A DNA stretch of 64,000 bases, taken from positions 186,001 through 250,000 of the forward strand of contig NZ_LN999808.1 of assembly GCF_001517665.2 (NCBI RefSeq), in the 5' to 3' direction. The notes under the pieces were generated by a model. That model saw nothing but the letters and a program-made list of their open reading frames with translations. It was not told where the DNA came from and made no database searches. Within the stretch, counting starts at the first letter, position 1. Each line of letters opens with the position of its first letter. Both the position numbers and the translations under genes were made by a program. This DNA comes from Peptoniphilus phoceensis. GTDB lineage: Bacteria > Bacillota > Clostridia > Tissierellales > Peptoniphilaceae. This document shows, in pieces, positions 52,042 through 60,469 of the stretch.

Positions 52042-54791
52042 TTTGCTATTTTTGCAGTATATCCTGCATCTTCAACAGCCTTAACAAGTGCTTCATCTGC
52101 CACTTCCTTGTCAAGTTCTACTTTTGCATTCTTTCCTTCTAGGCTAACGTCAGCTTCCTTTACTCCGTCAAGAGCTTCAAGTGCTTTTTTTACTGTAGCT
52201 GTACAGTGGTTACAAGACATTCCTTCAACATTTAAAATTTTTTCCATATTATCTTCTCCTTTATTTTTAATAATTTTATAACCTGCTTCTTCAATGGCAT
52301 TTTCTATTTCTTCTGGGCTTAGACCTTGGTCTATAAATTCTACAGAAGAATTTTCGTGGTTTGCCACAACATCCTTTGCCTTGCCAGTTTTTTCTAGGGC
52401 ATCAGCAACTCTTTTCTCGCAGTGGCCACACGTCATGCCTTCTACTTTTATTTTAGTTCTTTTTTTATTTTTTTCTATAAGATTTTCTTCTTTTATATTT
52501 TCTTTTTCACTTGAAGAATTTGCTTCTTCCAAGGATTTTTTCACTCCTCTTGGTTTAAACCTCCTAAGTCTTAGGGCATTGTTTACAACAAAAACTGAAG
52601 ACATACTCATGGCAAAGGCAGCAAACATTGGCGATAATTTTATTCCAAAACTTGGATACAAAAGACCTGCTGCTAGTGGGATTCCTATTGTATTGTAGAA
52701 AAATGCCCAGAATAAATTTTGCTTGATGTTTTTTATTGTTGCCTTTGAAAGTTCAAGAGCAGATACAACATCTAGGATATCAGACCTCATTAGGACTACG
52801 TCTGATGATTCTATTGCCACATCTGTCCCATGACCTATTGCCATACCTATGTCGGCCTTGGCAAGGGATGGAGCGTCGTTTATTCCATCACCAATCATAA
52901 GAACTTTCTTACCAGTTTTTTGAATTTTTTCTATTTCCTTGTTCTTATCTTGTGGAAGAAGTCCTGCAAGAGTCTCGTCAACTCCAATTTCATCAGCAAT
53001 TGCTTCTGCAGTTTTTTCATTATCACCAGTTAGCATAATAATTTTTTTGCCCATATCTCTTAGGAGTTTAATTGCATCTTTTGATGACTTCTTTGGCAAA
53101 TCTTTTACAGAAATTATACCAAGGACTTCACTAACATTTGCAAAGTACATGGAAGTCTTGCCTTCTCCTGCTAGTTTTTCTGCCTTACTTTCAAAGTCTT
53201 TTAAGTTAATTTTTTCTTCTAACATAAAATCTTTATTTCCAGCAAAAAATTTTTCACTATTTATTTCTGCACTTAAACCTCTGCCGCTTACTGAATTAAA
53301 ATTATTAGCATCATCTAATTTTATATTTTTTTCTTCTGCATAATTTAAAATTGCAGTTGCCAGTGGATGTTGTGAATTTTTTTCAATTGATGCGGCAATT
53401 TTTAAAAATTCATCTTCTCCTAAATCAGTAACAATATCTGTAAGCTTAGGTTTTCCTTCAGTAATTGTTCCAGTCTTATCCATTACTATGACATCAATCT
53501 TGTGAAGATTTTCCAAAACTTCTGCATTTTTAAAGAGAAGTCCAAAATCAGCAGACTTGCCAGTTGCCACCATTATTGAAACTGGAGTTGCAAGGCCTAG
53601 GGCACAAGGACAAGAAATAACTAGGACTGAAATTGCAAAGTTAAGGGCATTTTCAAATCCGTAGCCCAGAGCCATCCAAACTCCAAAGGTTAGGGCAGCT
53701 ATAATTAGGACTGCTGGCACAAAGACACCGGCAATTTCATCTGCAAGCTTGGCTATAGGTGCCTTGGACTGGTTGGCCTCGTCAACTAATTTTATAATTT
53801 GTGAAATAGTTGTGTCTTCGCCAACCTTCTCTGCCTGAAACTTAAAGGACCCAGTTGTGTTAATGGAAGCAGAGATTACCCTGTCACCCACAGACTTTTG
53901 AACTGGCATTGACTCGCCAGTCACCGCTGATTCATCAAGAGATGATGCACCCTCAATGACCTTACCGTCAACTGCCACAGATTCACCAGGTCTTACAAGC
54001 AAGATATCTCCCACTCTTACATCTTCAATATTCTTCACGACTTCTTCGCCATCTTCTATTACTGTTGCCATCTTTGGGGCAAGGTCCATTAAATTTGCAA
54101 GAGATGACCTTGTCTTGTTCTTGGACTTTTCTTCCAAGTATTTTCCCACAGTTATAAGGGTCAAAATCATGGCTGAAGACTCAAAATAAAGATTGTGCCT
54201 GTAGGCATCTACAAGTTCCATATCTCCTTGGCCAAAGCCGTAGGCCATCATGTAAATGGCAAAGATTCCATAGACAAGGGCTGCAAGAGAACCAATGGCA
54301 ACAAGGCTATCCATGTTTGGAGCCCTGTTCTTCAGTCCCTTAAATCCAGAGATGTAAAAGTCCCTGTTGATGTAGACTACAGGAAGGGCCAAGAGAAATT
54401 GTGAAAAGGCAAAGATAATAGCCCCTTCTCTTCCATGAAAGATTCCTGGAGTTGGCAAGTGAATCATAGGCCCCATGGCTATATACATGAGGATCAGCAT
54501 AAAGATACTTGAAGATATAAGCCTGTGCTTTAGGCCCTTCTCCCTGTCATCCACTGGTCTATCTTCACTTTTTGTTTTTTCACCAGCTGGGTTTGCTCCA
54601 TAACCAATTTTTTCTACAGCTTTAATAATTTTTTCATCATTTATTTTATTTTCATCAAAATTTACCTTCATTGAGTTTGTCATGAGGTTCACATTTGCGT
54701 CACTCACACCATCTAGCTTTTCTACAGCCTTGGTTACATTGGCGACACAAGCTGAACAAGTCATTCCAGTGACATCAAATTTCTTTTCCAT
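52038..54791 (-). CDS. copA: Copper-exporting P1B-type ATPase with fused CopZ-like C-terminus
   Basis: Exports Cu(I) across the membrane, 917 aa. One N-terminal heavy-metal-associated domain has GMTCSAC (Cys12 and Cys15). The P-type ATPase core has SCPCALGLATP (Cys394, Cys396), DKTGT with Asp438, SQHPLATAI and GDGINDAPSLA. Two further HMA domains form the C-terminus, VEGMTCGHC and VEGMSCNHC. C-terminal HMA domains are unusual, since CopA proteins normally carry them at the N-terminus. The last domain (residues 849-917) has its own ribosome binding site and ATG, so a free CopZ-like chaperone can be made. First gene of the copper operon. Confidence 0.97.
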   Translation of the reverse strand: MEKKFDVTGMTCSACVANVTKAVEKLDGVSDANVNLMTNSMKVNFDENKINDEKIIKAVEKIGYGANPAGEKTKSEDRPVDDREKGLKHRLISSSIFMLILMYIAMGPMIHLPTPGIFHGREGAIIFAFSQFLLALPVVYINRDFYISGFKGLKNRAPNMDSLVAIGSLAALVYGIFAIYMMAYGFGQGDMELVDAYRHNLYFESSAMILTLITVGKYLEEKSKNKTRSSLANLMDLAPKMATVIEDGEEVVKNIEDVRVGDILLVRPGESVAVDGKVIEGASSLDESAVTGESMPVQKSVGDRVISASINTTGSFKFQAEKVGEDTTISQIIKLVDEANQSKAPIAKLADEIAGVFVPAVLIIAALTFGVWMALGYGFENALNFAISVLVISCPCALGLATPVSIMVATGKSADFGLLFKNAEVLENLHKIDVIVMDKTGTITEGKPKLTDIVTDLGEDEFLKIAASIEKNSQHPLATAILNYAEEKNIKLDDANNFNSVSGRGLSAEINSEKFFAGNKDFMLEEKINLKDFESKAEKLAGEGKTSMYFANVSEVLGIISVKDLPKKSSKDAIKLLRDMGKKIIMLTGDNEKTAEAIADEIGVDETLAGLLPQDKNKEIEKIQKTGKKVLMIGDGINDAPSLAKADIGMAIGHGTDVAIESSDVVLMRSDILDVVSALELSKATIKNIKQNLFWAFFYNTIGIPLAAGLLYPSFGIKLSPMFAAFAMSMSSVFVVNNALRLRRFKPRGVKKSLEEANSSSEKENIKEENLIEKNKKRTKIKVEGMTCGHCEKRVADALEKTGKAKDVVANHENSSVEFIDQGLSPEEIENAIEEAGYKIIKNKGEDNMEKILNVEGMSCNHCTATVKKALEALDGVKEADVSLEGKNAKVELDKEVADEALVKAVEDAGYTAKIAK
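52245..52260 (-). promoter_or_regulatory. Internal ribosome binding site and start for CopZ-like domain
   Basis: Minus strand: AGGAG (52256-52260), eight bases, ATG at 52247, in frame with copA (codon 849). It precedes MEKILNVEGMSCNHC, a normal CopZ beginning. Confidence 0.7.
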
Positions 54792-54811
54792 ATTACCTCA
54801 TTACCTCCCAT

Positions 54812-54825
54812 ACCCCCTAGGGGGT
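54812..54825 (-). promoter_or_regulatory. CsoR operator upstream of copA
   Basis: Perfect 14-bp palindrome ACCCCCTAGGGGGT, flanked by AT, between promoter and ribosome binding site. G/C tracts in this form are the known CsoR binding sites; assignment rests on position in the csoR operon. Confidence 0.8.
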
Positions 54826-54838
54826 GTTCTTTATTTTT

Positions 54839-54867
54839 ATAGTAACATTAGATTAAATTTTTTTCAA
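54839..54867 (-). promoter_or_regulatory. Promoter of the copper operon
   Basis: Minus strand: TTGAAA (54862-54867), 17-nt spacer, TACTAT (54839-54844). The expected start of transcription lies next to the CsoR palindrome. Confidence 0.65.
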
Positions 54868-54896
54868 GTATTTGATAATCTTTATTAAAATATGAA

Positions 54897-54922
54897 ATAA
54901 AAAAACAGTGCCTAAGCACTGT
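54897..54922 (-). terminator. Terminator of the Fic gene
   Basis: Minus strand: ACAGTGC / GCACTGT stem, loop TTAG, seven T. Confidence 0.9.
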
Positions 54923-54933
54923 CAAAAATTTTA

Positions 54934-55977
54934 TTAATTTTTAAGATAAAAAGTTGCCCTTCCCTTTCCTCTTCTTTCAATATAGCCATTATCCACCAAT
55001 TCTTTTAGAGAATTTTCTACAGATGCCTTGCTAATTGTGGGAGTGTCTTGCAATATATCATTTTTCGTGAATTTTCCAGTTTTTTTGTCAATTGAATTTT
55101 TAACTTGGTCTAAGGCAGATAGATTGGAATCAAAAATATATACCATATCCCAAAAATCCTTATAGGATATTAAGACAATTACCAAAATATATTTGATGAA
55201 AAAACTTTTATCTTCCTTATTTTCATGCCAATTTAGTCCACTTTTTTCAAGTGATGAATAATAATAACTTTCTGAAATCTTTATTTTTTCATCAAGACTC
55301 ACATATCTTCCCACGAAATATCCAAGTTTATATAAAAGTAAAGTGGTTAAAAGTCTAAAAATTCTTCCATTTCCCTCATTAAAAGGATAAATGCACAAAA
55401 AATCATGGATAAATACACTTAAAAGTATTAGTGGATTTACCTCTTCTTTTTCTATTGCCTTATTGTATTCTTTGCATATTTTTTCGATTGCATCTGGAGT
55501 TTCTACAGGATTAAGAGGGGTAAACTTTACAAATTCTTCACCCTTTACATTTCTTTCTATGACATAATTTTGTCTGTCCTTAAATTTTCCAGCAGAAGAT
55601 TTATCAGAATACTTATACAAATCTTTATGTAGCTTTAAAATTGTATCTGAATTTATGGGAATATCCTCATAAGATTCTTTGATAGTAGATAAAATTTCCA
55701 AATAGGCAAGAACTTCTTTTTCTTCCTCGTTTTTTGCCTCCACCCTTTTGTTATATAGATCTTTTATCCTTGCCTCTGAAAGTCTTATGCCCTCCATTTC
55801 ATTGGAATACTGTGTACTTTTAATTTTCACATTTTCCATTATATTTTGTAAAATATTAGGTTTTTGACTTAAAATAATCTCCTGTCTTCCCTTAAACTCG
55901 CTTATTTGTGAAACATACTTTAATATTTCCGAATCCCATGTCTCTTATTCTAGCCGGCTGTAGTCAAACTTATGCAT
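54934..55977 (-). pseudogene. Fic family protein interrupted by a nonsense codon
   Basis: The original gene starts at ATG 55977 with AAGGAGG six bases upstream, encoding MHKFDYSRLE, then TAA at 55945-55947. The same frame continues as ETWDSEILKYVSQISEFKG, a typical Fic N-terminus, to the stop at 54934. Without the stop it would be 347 aa. The remaining open frame begins with an ATG at 55839 that has no ribosome binding site. It includes the inhibitory motif SNEMEG and a C-terminal winged helix. The catalytic loop reads IYPFNEGNGRIFR; Tyr replaces the catalytic His of HPFxxGNGR. The gene looks inactivated. Confidence 0.85.
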
Positions 55978-56087
55978 AAAAAACCTCCTTATTGCCTAAA
56001 TTCCTTAATAGATTATATCACTTTTTAGTAGATTTTTTACATTAGTGTGCAAAATATAAGTTTTTTTATATGATTTTTTATAAAATA

Positions 56088-56120
56088 CAAAAAAATATGG
56101 TCCAAAAATTTAGACCATAT
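56088..56120 (-). terminator. Terminator after the hemerythrin gene
   Basis: Minus strand: ATATGGTC / GACCATAT stem, 10-nt loop, T run. Confidence 0.8.
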
Positions 56121-56163
56121 CTTTCTTAAAATTATTAAATTTTAAAAGACTCTTAAAATAGAA

Positions 56164-56799
56164 TTACATTTTAAATAAAATTTCATTTTCAATGTAGATG
56201 TGTCTTCTCATATCTTCGTCAAGATCTGCCATTAGTTTATTTAGTTCTTGAACTTCTTTTTCTTCTGCATTCATCTTGTAATCACGAGTTAGGTATTTTA
56301 TTCTGTCAAATAATCCAATTGTCTTTTCATGTTCTGCAAGTAAATTTTCAAAATCAACATCTTTTCCATTAAGGGCATCCTTAAATTCAAATTCTTCTTC
56401 ACTAGAGAAGTGAGAAACGAGTTCTGCCTTTATTAAAAGAAGAACTTCATAAATTACAAAAAGTTGTTCTCCTCTTTCTCTATAATACTTTTTAATTGCT
56501 CCCCTAAAAATTTCATCAATTTTTTCTGTTGCAGCAAGTTCACTTGGGTGAATTTCTTCTATGATGTAGTGGATTAGCTCTTCCTTATTCATCTTTCTAA
56601 CCCTGTCCATGTCCTTGAAGTCATCTTGACCTTCAACTTTTTTTATGAACATATCATAATTTTCACCAAGAGATTTTAAAGCATCTTCAAGACTTTCCAT
56701 GGCAATAAAATCATATTCTCCACCAAGTTTTTGGATTTCCTTTAAAACTTTTGGGTTTTCCATAACTGCAGCTTCAACTGTCATATTTCTTTCTAACAT
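56164..56799 (-). CDS. Hemerythrin-domain protein, ScdA/Ric-like
   Basis: A 211-aa protein with an N-terminal DUF542-like segment (about 1-60; MTVEAAVMENPKVLKEIQKL) and a hemerythrin HHE domain (about 75-211). Di-iron ligands are likely in HYIIEEIHPSEL, VSHFSSEEEFEF, LLAEHEKTIG and RRHIYIENEILF. Ric proteins repair iron-sulfur clusters after nitric oxide or oxidative damage, but they normally have a Cys-Cys motif in DUF542 that is absent here. GGAGG precedes the ATG. It is 8 nt after the threonine aldolase gene. Confidence 0.85.
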   Translation of the reverse strand: MLERNMTVEAAVMENPKVLKEIQKLGGEYDFIAMESLEDALKSLGENYDMFIKKVEGQDDFKDMDRVRKMNKEELIHYIIEEIHPSELAATEKIDEIFRGAIKKYYRERGEQLFVIYEVLLLIKAELVSHFSSEEEFEFKDALNGKDVDFENLLAEHEKTIGLFDRIKYLTRDYKMNAEEKEVQELNKLMADLDEDMRRHIYIENEILFKM

Positions 56800-56807
56800 A
56801 ATTCCTC

Positions 56808-57806
56808 CTAATTATTTATAGATTTTAAAAATCCTCTTACTTCCTCTTCACTAGTCCTATAATTTGTAACAAGTCTAATTATAGATTCCTTCTTATTCTC
56901 TATTTCAAAAATATTTTCTTTTTGCAATTTTTCAATTTCTTCTGGATTTGATTTTATGAAAACTTGATTTGACTCTCCAAAGAGTGTTTTTCTTCCAAGA
57001 TCTTTTAAACCATCTACAAGAAGTCTAGACATTTCATAAGCTCTCTTGGCATTTTCATAATAAAGTCCATCTTGAAATAATACCTTAAAGGACAAGCCTA
57101 TCAAGAAGGATTTTGCCATCATTCCTCCTCTTTGCTTTAAATAATATCTAAAATCTTTTTTCAAATTTTCATCTAAAATCACTAAAGCTTCCCCAAAAAT
57201 TGCCCCATTTTTTGTTCCTCCAATGGAAAAAATGTGACAGTACTTGGCATAATCAGATAATTTACTAGAATTTGCAGCCATGGCATGACTAATTCTTGCT
57301 CCGTCAATATAAAGATACAAATCTTTTTCTTGGCAAACTTCATAAATTTCTCTAATTTCATCCATAGAATAAACTGTTCCAACTTCTGTAGTTTGAGAAA
57401 TGTAGATAACTTTTATTTTTACATCGATTTCTCCAGCTTGATTTTCCACAAAATCTTTTATATCAGAGGCTCTTAATTTTCCATCAGAAGTTTCTATTGT
57501 GACAACCTTATGTCCAGTTGCCTCAATAGATCCAGTTTCATGATGAGTAATGTGGCCACTTGATGCAGATAAAACAGCTTCATAAGGTCTTAGTCCAAAA
57601 GTTGTCGCTAAAATATTTGTAGCTGTTCCTCCAGACACAAATTCAATATCCGCATCTCTTCCTAATTCTTTCAAAATCAAATCTCTAGCTTCATTAGAGA
57701 TTTCATCAGTTCCATAACCAGAAATTTGTTTATCAAAAATATTATTTATCTCTTGATAAATTTCTTTGGATCCAAAATCACTATAATCATTTCTAAAATT
57801 ATTCAT
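56808..57806 (-). CDS. Low-specificity L-threonine aldolase
   Basis: PLP enzyme that cleaves threonine to glycine and acetaldehyde, 332 aa. The PLP-binding lysine is in IFSIGGTKNGAIFGEA. FVSGGTATNILAT binds the cofactor phosphate, and SSGHITHHETGS and LYIDGARISHAM are family motifs. Start at ATG 57806 (MNNFRNDYSDFGS); a longer frame reaches further upstream but has no typical N-terminus. AGGTGG is close before it. It forms a unit with the hemerythrin gene and is divergent from the aminotransferase gene. Confidence 0.9.
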   Translation of the reverse strand: MNNFRNDYSDFGSKEIYQEINNIFDKQISGYGTDEISNEARDLILKELGRDADIEFVSGGTATNILATTFGLRPYEAVLSASSGHITHHETGSIEATGHKVVTIETSDGKLRASDIKDFVENQAGEIDVKIKVIYISQTTEVGTVYSMDEIREIYEVCQEKDLYLYIDGARISHAMAANSSKLSDYAKYCHIFSIGGTKNGAIFGEALVILDENLKKDFRYYLKQRGGMMAKSFLIGLSFKVLFQDGLYYENAKRAYEMSRLLVDGLKDLGRKTLFGESNQVFIKSNPEEIEKLQKENIFEIENKKESIIRLVTNYRTSEEEVRGFLKSINN

Positions 57807-57893
57807 AAGCCACCTCATCCTATTCTTACCCCTTATTATATAATAAATGTAAAATTTTACCAAATAGGGTACAATATAAAAAGAGGTGTTTAA

Positions 57894-58973
57894 ATGAACA
57901 GTCATGGTGCAAATATTTTTGAAATTGCAAAAAATGAAGGCATAGAAATAAAAGACATTAGAGATTTTTCTTCAAATATAAATCCATTGGGACCAAGCAA
58001 AAAAGCTCTCGATGAACTAAAAAATAATTTAAATTTACTTTCATCTTATCCCGATGTGGACTATGTTGACCTAAAAAAATCAATATCAACTTATGCAGAT
58101 TGCAAGAGTGAAAATATTGTATTAGGACTTGGTTCTACAGAAATTTTAAAGGATGCTATTAATTTTTTTGCACCTAAAATTTCTATGATTTTGTCACCTT
58201 GCTACTCTGAATATGAAAGAGAACTAAAAAAAATTTCTTCCAAGATAATTGAATACAATTTAGAAGAAAAAAATAATTTTAAAATAAATTTAGACGAAAT
58301 TATAAAAATTATTAATGAAAAAAAAGTAGAATTTTTAATTTTTGCAAATCCAAATAATCCCACAGGGACAATTTTAAAATCACAAGAAATAGAAAAAATA
58401 TTAAATGAAACAAAGACAAAAATCTTGGTGGATGAAACTTATATTGAGTTTACCAATAGAGATGTTTACTCCTCCACAAGTCTCACTAAATTTTATAAAA
58501 ATCTAATAGTTGTAAGAGGAACTTCCAAATTTTTTGCCCTCCCAGGCATAAGACTTGGCTACGCTTTATCTTCTAATGAAGAGTTGTTAAAGTACTTTAA
58601 AGAAAAAGAAATTCTCTGGCAAATAAATTCTGTTGCAGAAATCTGCGGCAAAGTCATGTTTTCTGATGAAAAATATATTGATGAAGTTTACGAATTTATA
58701 AAATCTAGAAGAGATTATTTCTACAAAGAAATTTCAAAAATTAAAAATTTAAAGGCCTTTGAAAGTTATGGAAATTTTATTTTAGTAAAAATTTTAAAGG
58801 GAATCGATGCTGGAAAGCTTCGTCAAAAACTTATGGAAAAGGGTCTTGTAATAAGAAATTGTGAAAATTTTAAAAATTTAGATAATTCTTACTTTAGATT
58901 TTGCATTTTAGATGATGATGCAAATGAAAAACTTTTAAAAAACTTAAAAATTATTTACCAAGAGGTGAAATGA
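57894..58973 (+). CDS. PLP-dependent aminotransferase, CobD/HisC-like
   Basis: Fold type I aminotransferase, 359 aa, of the group that includes threonine-phosphate decarboxylase (CobD) and histidinol-phosphate aminotransferase. Typical pieces are SHGANI at the start, DFSSNINPLGPS, LGLGSTEIL, ANPNNPTGT, LVDETYIEF and the PLP lysine in RGTSKFFALPGIRLGY. The SHGAN-DFSSNINP beginning favours the CobD-like branch. No cobalamin or histidine genes are nearby, so the substrate is open. AGAGGTG precedes the ATG. The end overlaps the TraB/GumN gene. Confidence 0.88.
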   Translation: MNSHGANIFEIAKNEGIEIKDIRDFSSNINPLGPSKKALDELKNNLNLLSSYPDVDYVDLKKSISTYADCKSENIVLGLGSTEILKDAINFFAPKISMILSPCYSEYERELKKISSKIIEYNLEEKNNFKINLDEIIKIINEKKVEFLIFANPNNPTGTILKSQEIEKILNETKTKILVDETYIEFTNRDVYSSTSLTKFYKNLIVVRGTSKFFALPGIRLGYALSSNEELLKYFKEKEILWQINSVAEICGKVMFSDEKYIDEVYEFIKSRRDYFYKEISKIKNLKAFESYGNFILVKILKGIDAGKLRQKLMEKGLVIRNCENFKNLDNSYFRFCILDDDANEKLLKNLKIIYQEVK

Positions 58974-60418
58974 TGAAAAAAAATAAAAATTTTAAAAATT
59001 TATTTTTGGGACTTAGCTTAATACCTTTTTTACTTACTCCAACTTTTGCTGCTAATTCTCAAGAATCACCACAAGTAACTGACATAGAAGTTAACGAAAT
59101 TAAATCTGATGGAGAAAATAAAAGTCCACAAAATACCTTAGATAAAAAAATTGAAGAAGCTCACGAAATAAAATCAAAAAATGAAAATGATTTAAAAAAT
59201 AAAGCTCCTAGCTATTCTGCATGGGCAATTAAAGACTTAAATGATGCTCAATTTATGGGAATTCTTCCTGCAAAAACTTTTTATGAAAATAAAGATTTTA
59301 GAAAACCTGTAACTCTTGAGGATGCAAAAATTTCTTACAAACTTTCAAAGGAAAAAATTGAATCTAGAAAAATAAAAACTGGAGGAGACTTTGATTTTAA
59401 AGAACTCACTCGACTTGAATGTTTAAATTCTATTTCAAAGCTTTTAAATATCGAAAAATTTGACATAAAAAACTTAAGGGATTCTAAAATATTTTTAGGA
59501 TCAAGTGATGAAAAATACTTAAATGAAAAAATTCCTTTTCAAGAAATGATTTCTCTTTACAATAGGGCTGTAAACAAGGTCCTTCAAGATGAAGGCAAAA
59601 CTTCTAAGGGATTCTTTTATGAAATTGACAACAAGAAAAATAAAATTTATATGCTTGGATCAATTCATGTTGGCAGAGATTTTTTATATCCAATTGATAA
59701 AGAAATTATAACTGCTCTAAAATCTTCCGATAAAATTTTCATGGAAATTGACACCACAAATAAAGATGAAGCAAAGAAAATGGAAGAAAAATTATATTAT
59801 AAAGATGGTGGAAACCTAAAAAATGACTTGGGAGATGACTTATACGCAAGGGTTTTAAGAATTTTTAAGGGTTTTGGAATGACTGAAGACAAAATAATTT
59901 CTCTAAGACCTTGGGCTGTATATAATACTCTATCAATTGACCCAAGACTCAATGCTCCATCAGCTTCCTTTGGAGTTGAATCTTATTTTGTAGCCATGAG
60001 TCTTATAAATAATATAGAAATTGACGAACTTGAATCAATGGAATTTCAATCAAATCTCCTTTCAAACTTTGACAAAAAGTCTTATATAAAGATGATTGAG
60101 TCTTTAACTCGTGAAATTGAGTTAAATGGATATAAAAACATAAACCAAGGCCTAGATAGTATGCTCCTTGCTTGGTCAGAAGGCGACAAGGAAAAAATGA
60201 AAAATATTCTTTCTCAAAGTGGAGATTCATCTCAAGAAAAATTTAATGAGGCTCTTCTAACTGAAAGAGATAAAAATATGGCAAAAAAAATTGACGCCAT
60301 GTTAAAAGAAGAAGGAGAACACACTTATTTCATCTTAGTTGGATCAGCCCACCTTGTTCCTGAAAATTCTGTAACAGGAATACTAAAAGACATGGGATAC
60401 GAAATAAAAGAAAAATAA
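58970..60418 (+). CDS. Secreted TraB/GumN family protein
   Basis: A 482-aa exported protein with signal peptide (cleavage near TPTFAAN). An N-terminal region (about 70-210) with weak SLH-like character (KAPSYSAWAIKDLNDAQFMG) is followed by the TraB/GumN domain (about 215-482). The domain has MLGSIHVGRDFLYP, IFMEID, and the closing motif LLTERDKNMAKKIDAML with FILVGSAHLVP. This family is related to Tiki-type proteases, which use GxxH motifs; activity here is unproven. The start overlaps the stop of the aminotransferase (ATGATG). Confidence 0.88.
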   Translation: MMKKNKNFKNLFLGLSLIPFLLTPTFAANSQESPQVTDIEVNEIKSDGENKSPQNTLDKKIEEAHEIKSKNENDLKNKAPSYSAWAIKDLNDAQFMGILPAKTFYENKDFRKPVTLEDAKISYKLSKEKIESRKIKTGGDFDFKELTRLECLNSISKLLNIEKFDIKNLRDSKIFLGSSDEKYLNEKIPFQEMISLYNRAVNKVLQDEGKTSKGFFYEIDNKKNKIYMLGSIHVGRDFLYPIDKEIITALKSSDKIFMEIDTTNKDEAKKMEEKLYYKDGGNLKNDLGDDLYARVLRIFKGFGMTEDKIISLRPWAVYNTLSIDPRLNAPSASFGVESYFVAMSLINNIEIDELESMEFQSNLLSNFDKKSYIKMIESLTREIELNGYKNINQGLDSMLLAWSEGDKEKMKNILSQSGDSSQEKFNEALLTERDKNMAKKIDAMLKEEGEHTYFILVGSAHLVPENSVTGILKDMGYEIKEK

Positions 60419-60433
60419 ATTTTAAAAAAAGGT

Positions 60434-60456
60434 GAGGTGTTAAAACCTCGTCTTTT
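60434..60456 (+). terminator. Weak terminator after the TraB/GumN gene
   Basis: GAGGT / ACCTC stem with loop GTTAAA followed by GTCTTTTC; short stem and poor T run. Confidence 0.45.
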
Positions 60457-60469
60457 CTATGTCTCTTAT

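Noticed and set aside
52294-53343. Plus-strand frames opposite copA
   Set aside because: Serine- and phenylalanine-rich mirror frames of an AT-rich gene; none has a ribosome binding site or family resemblance.
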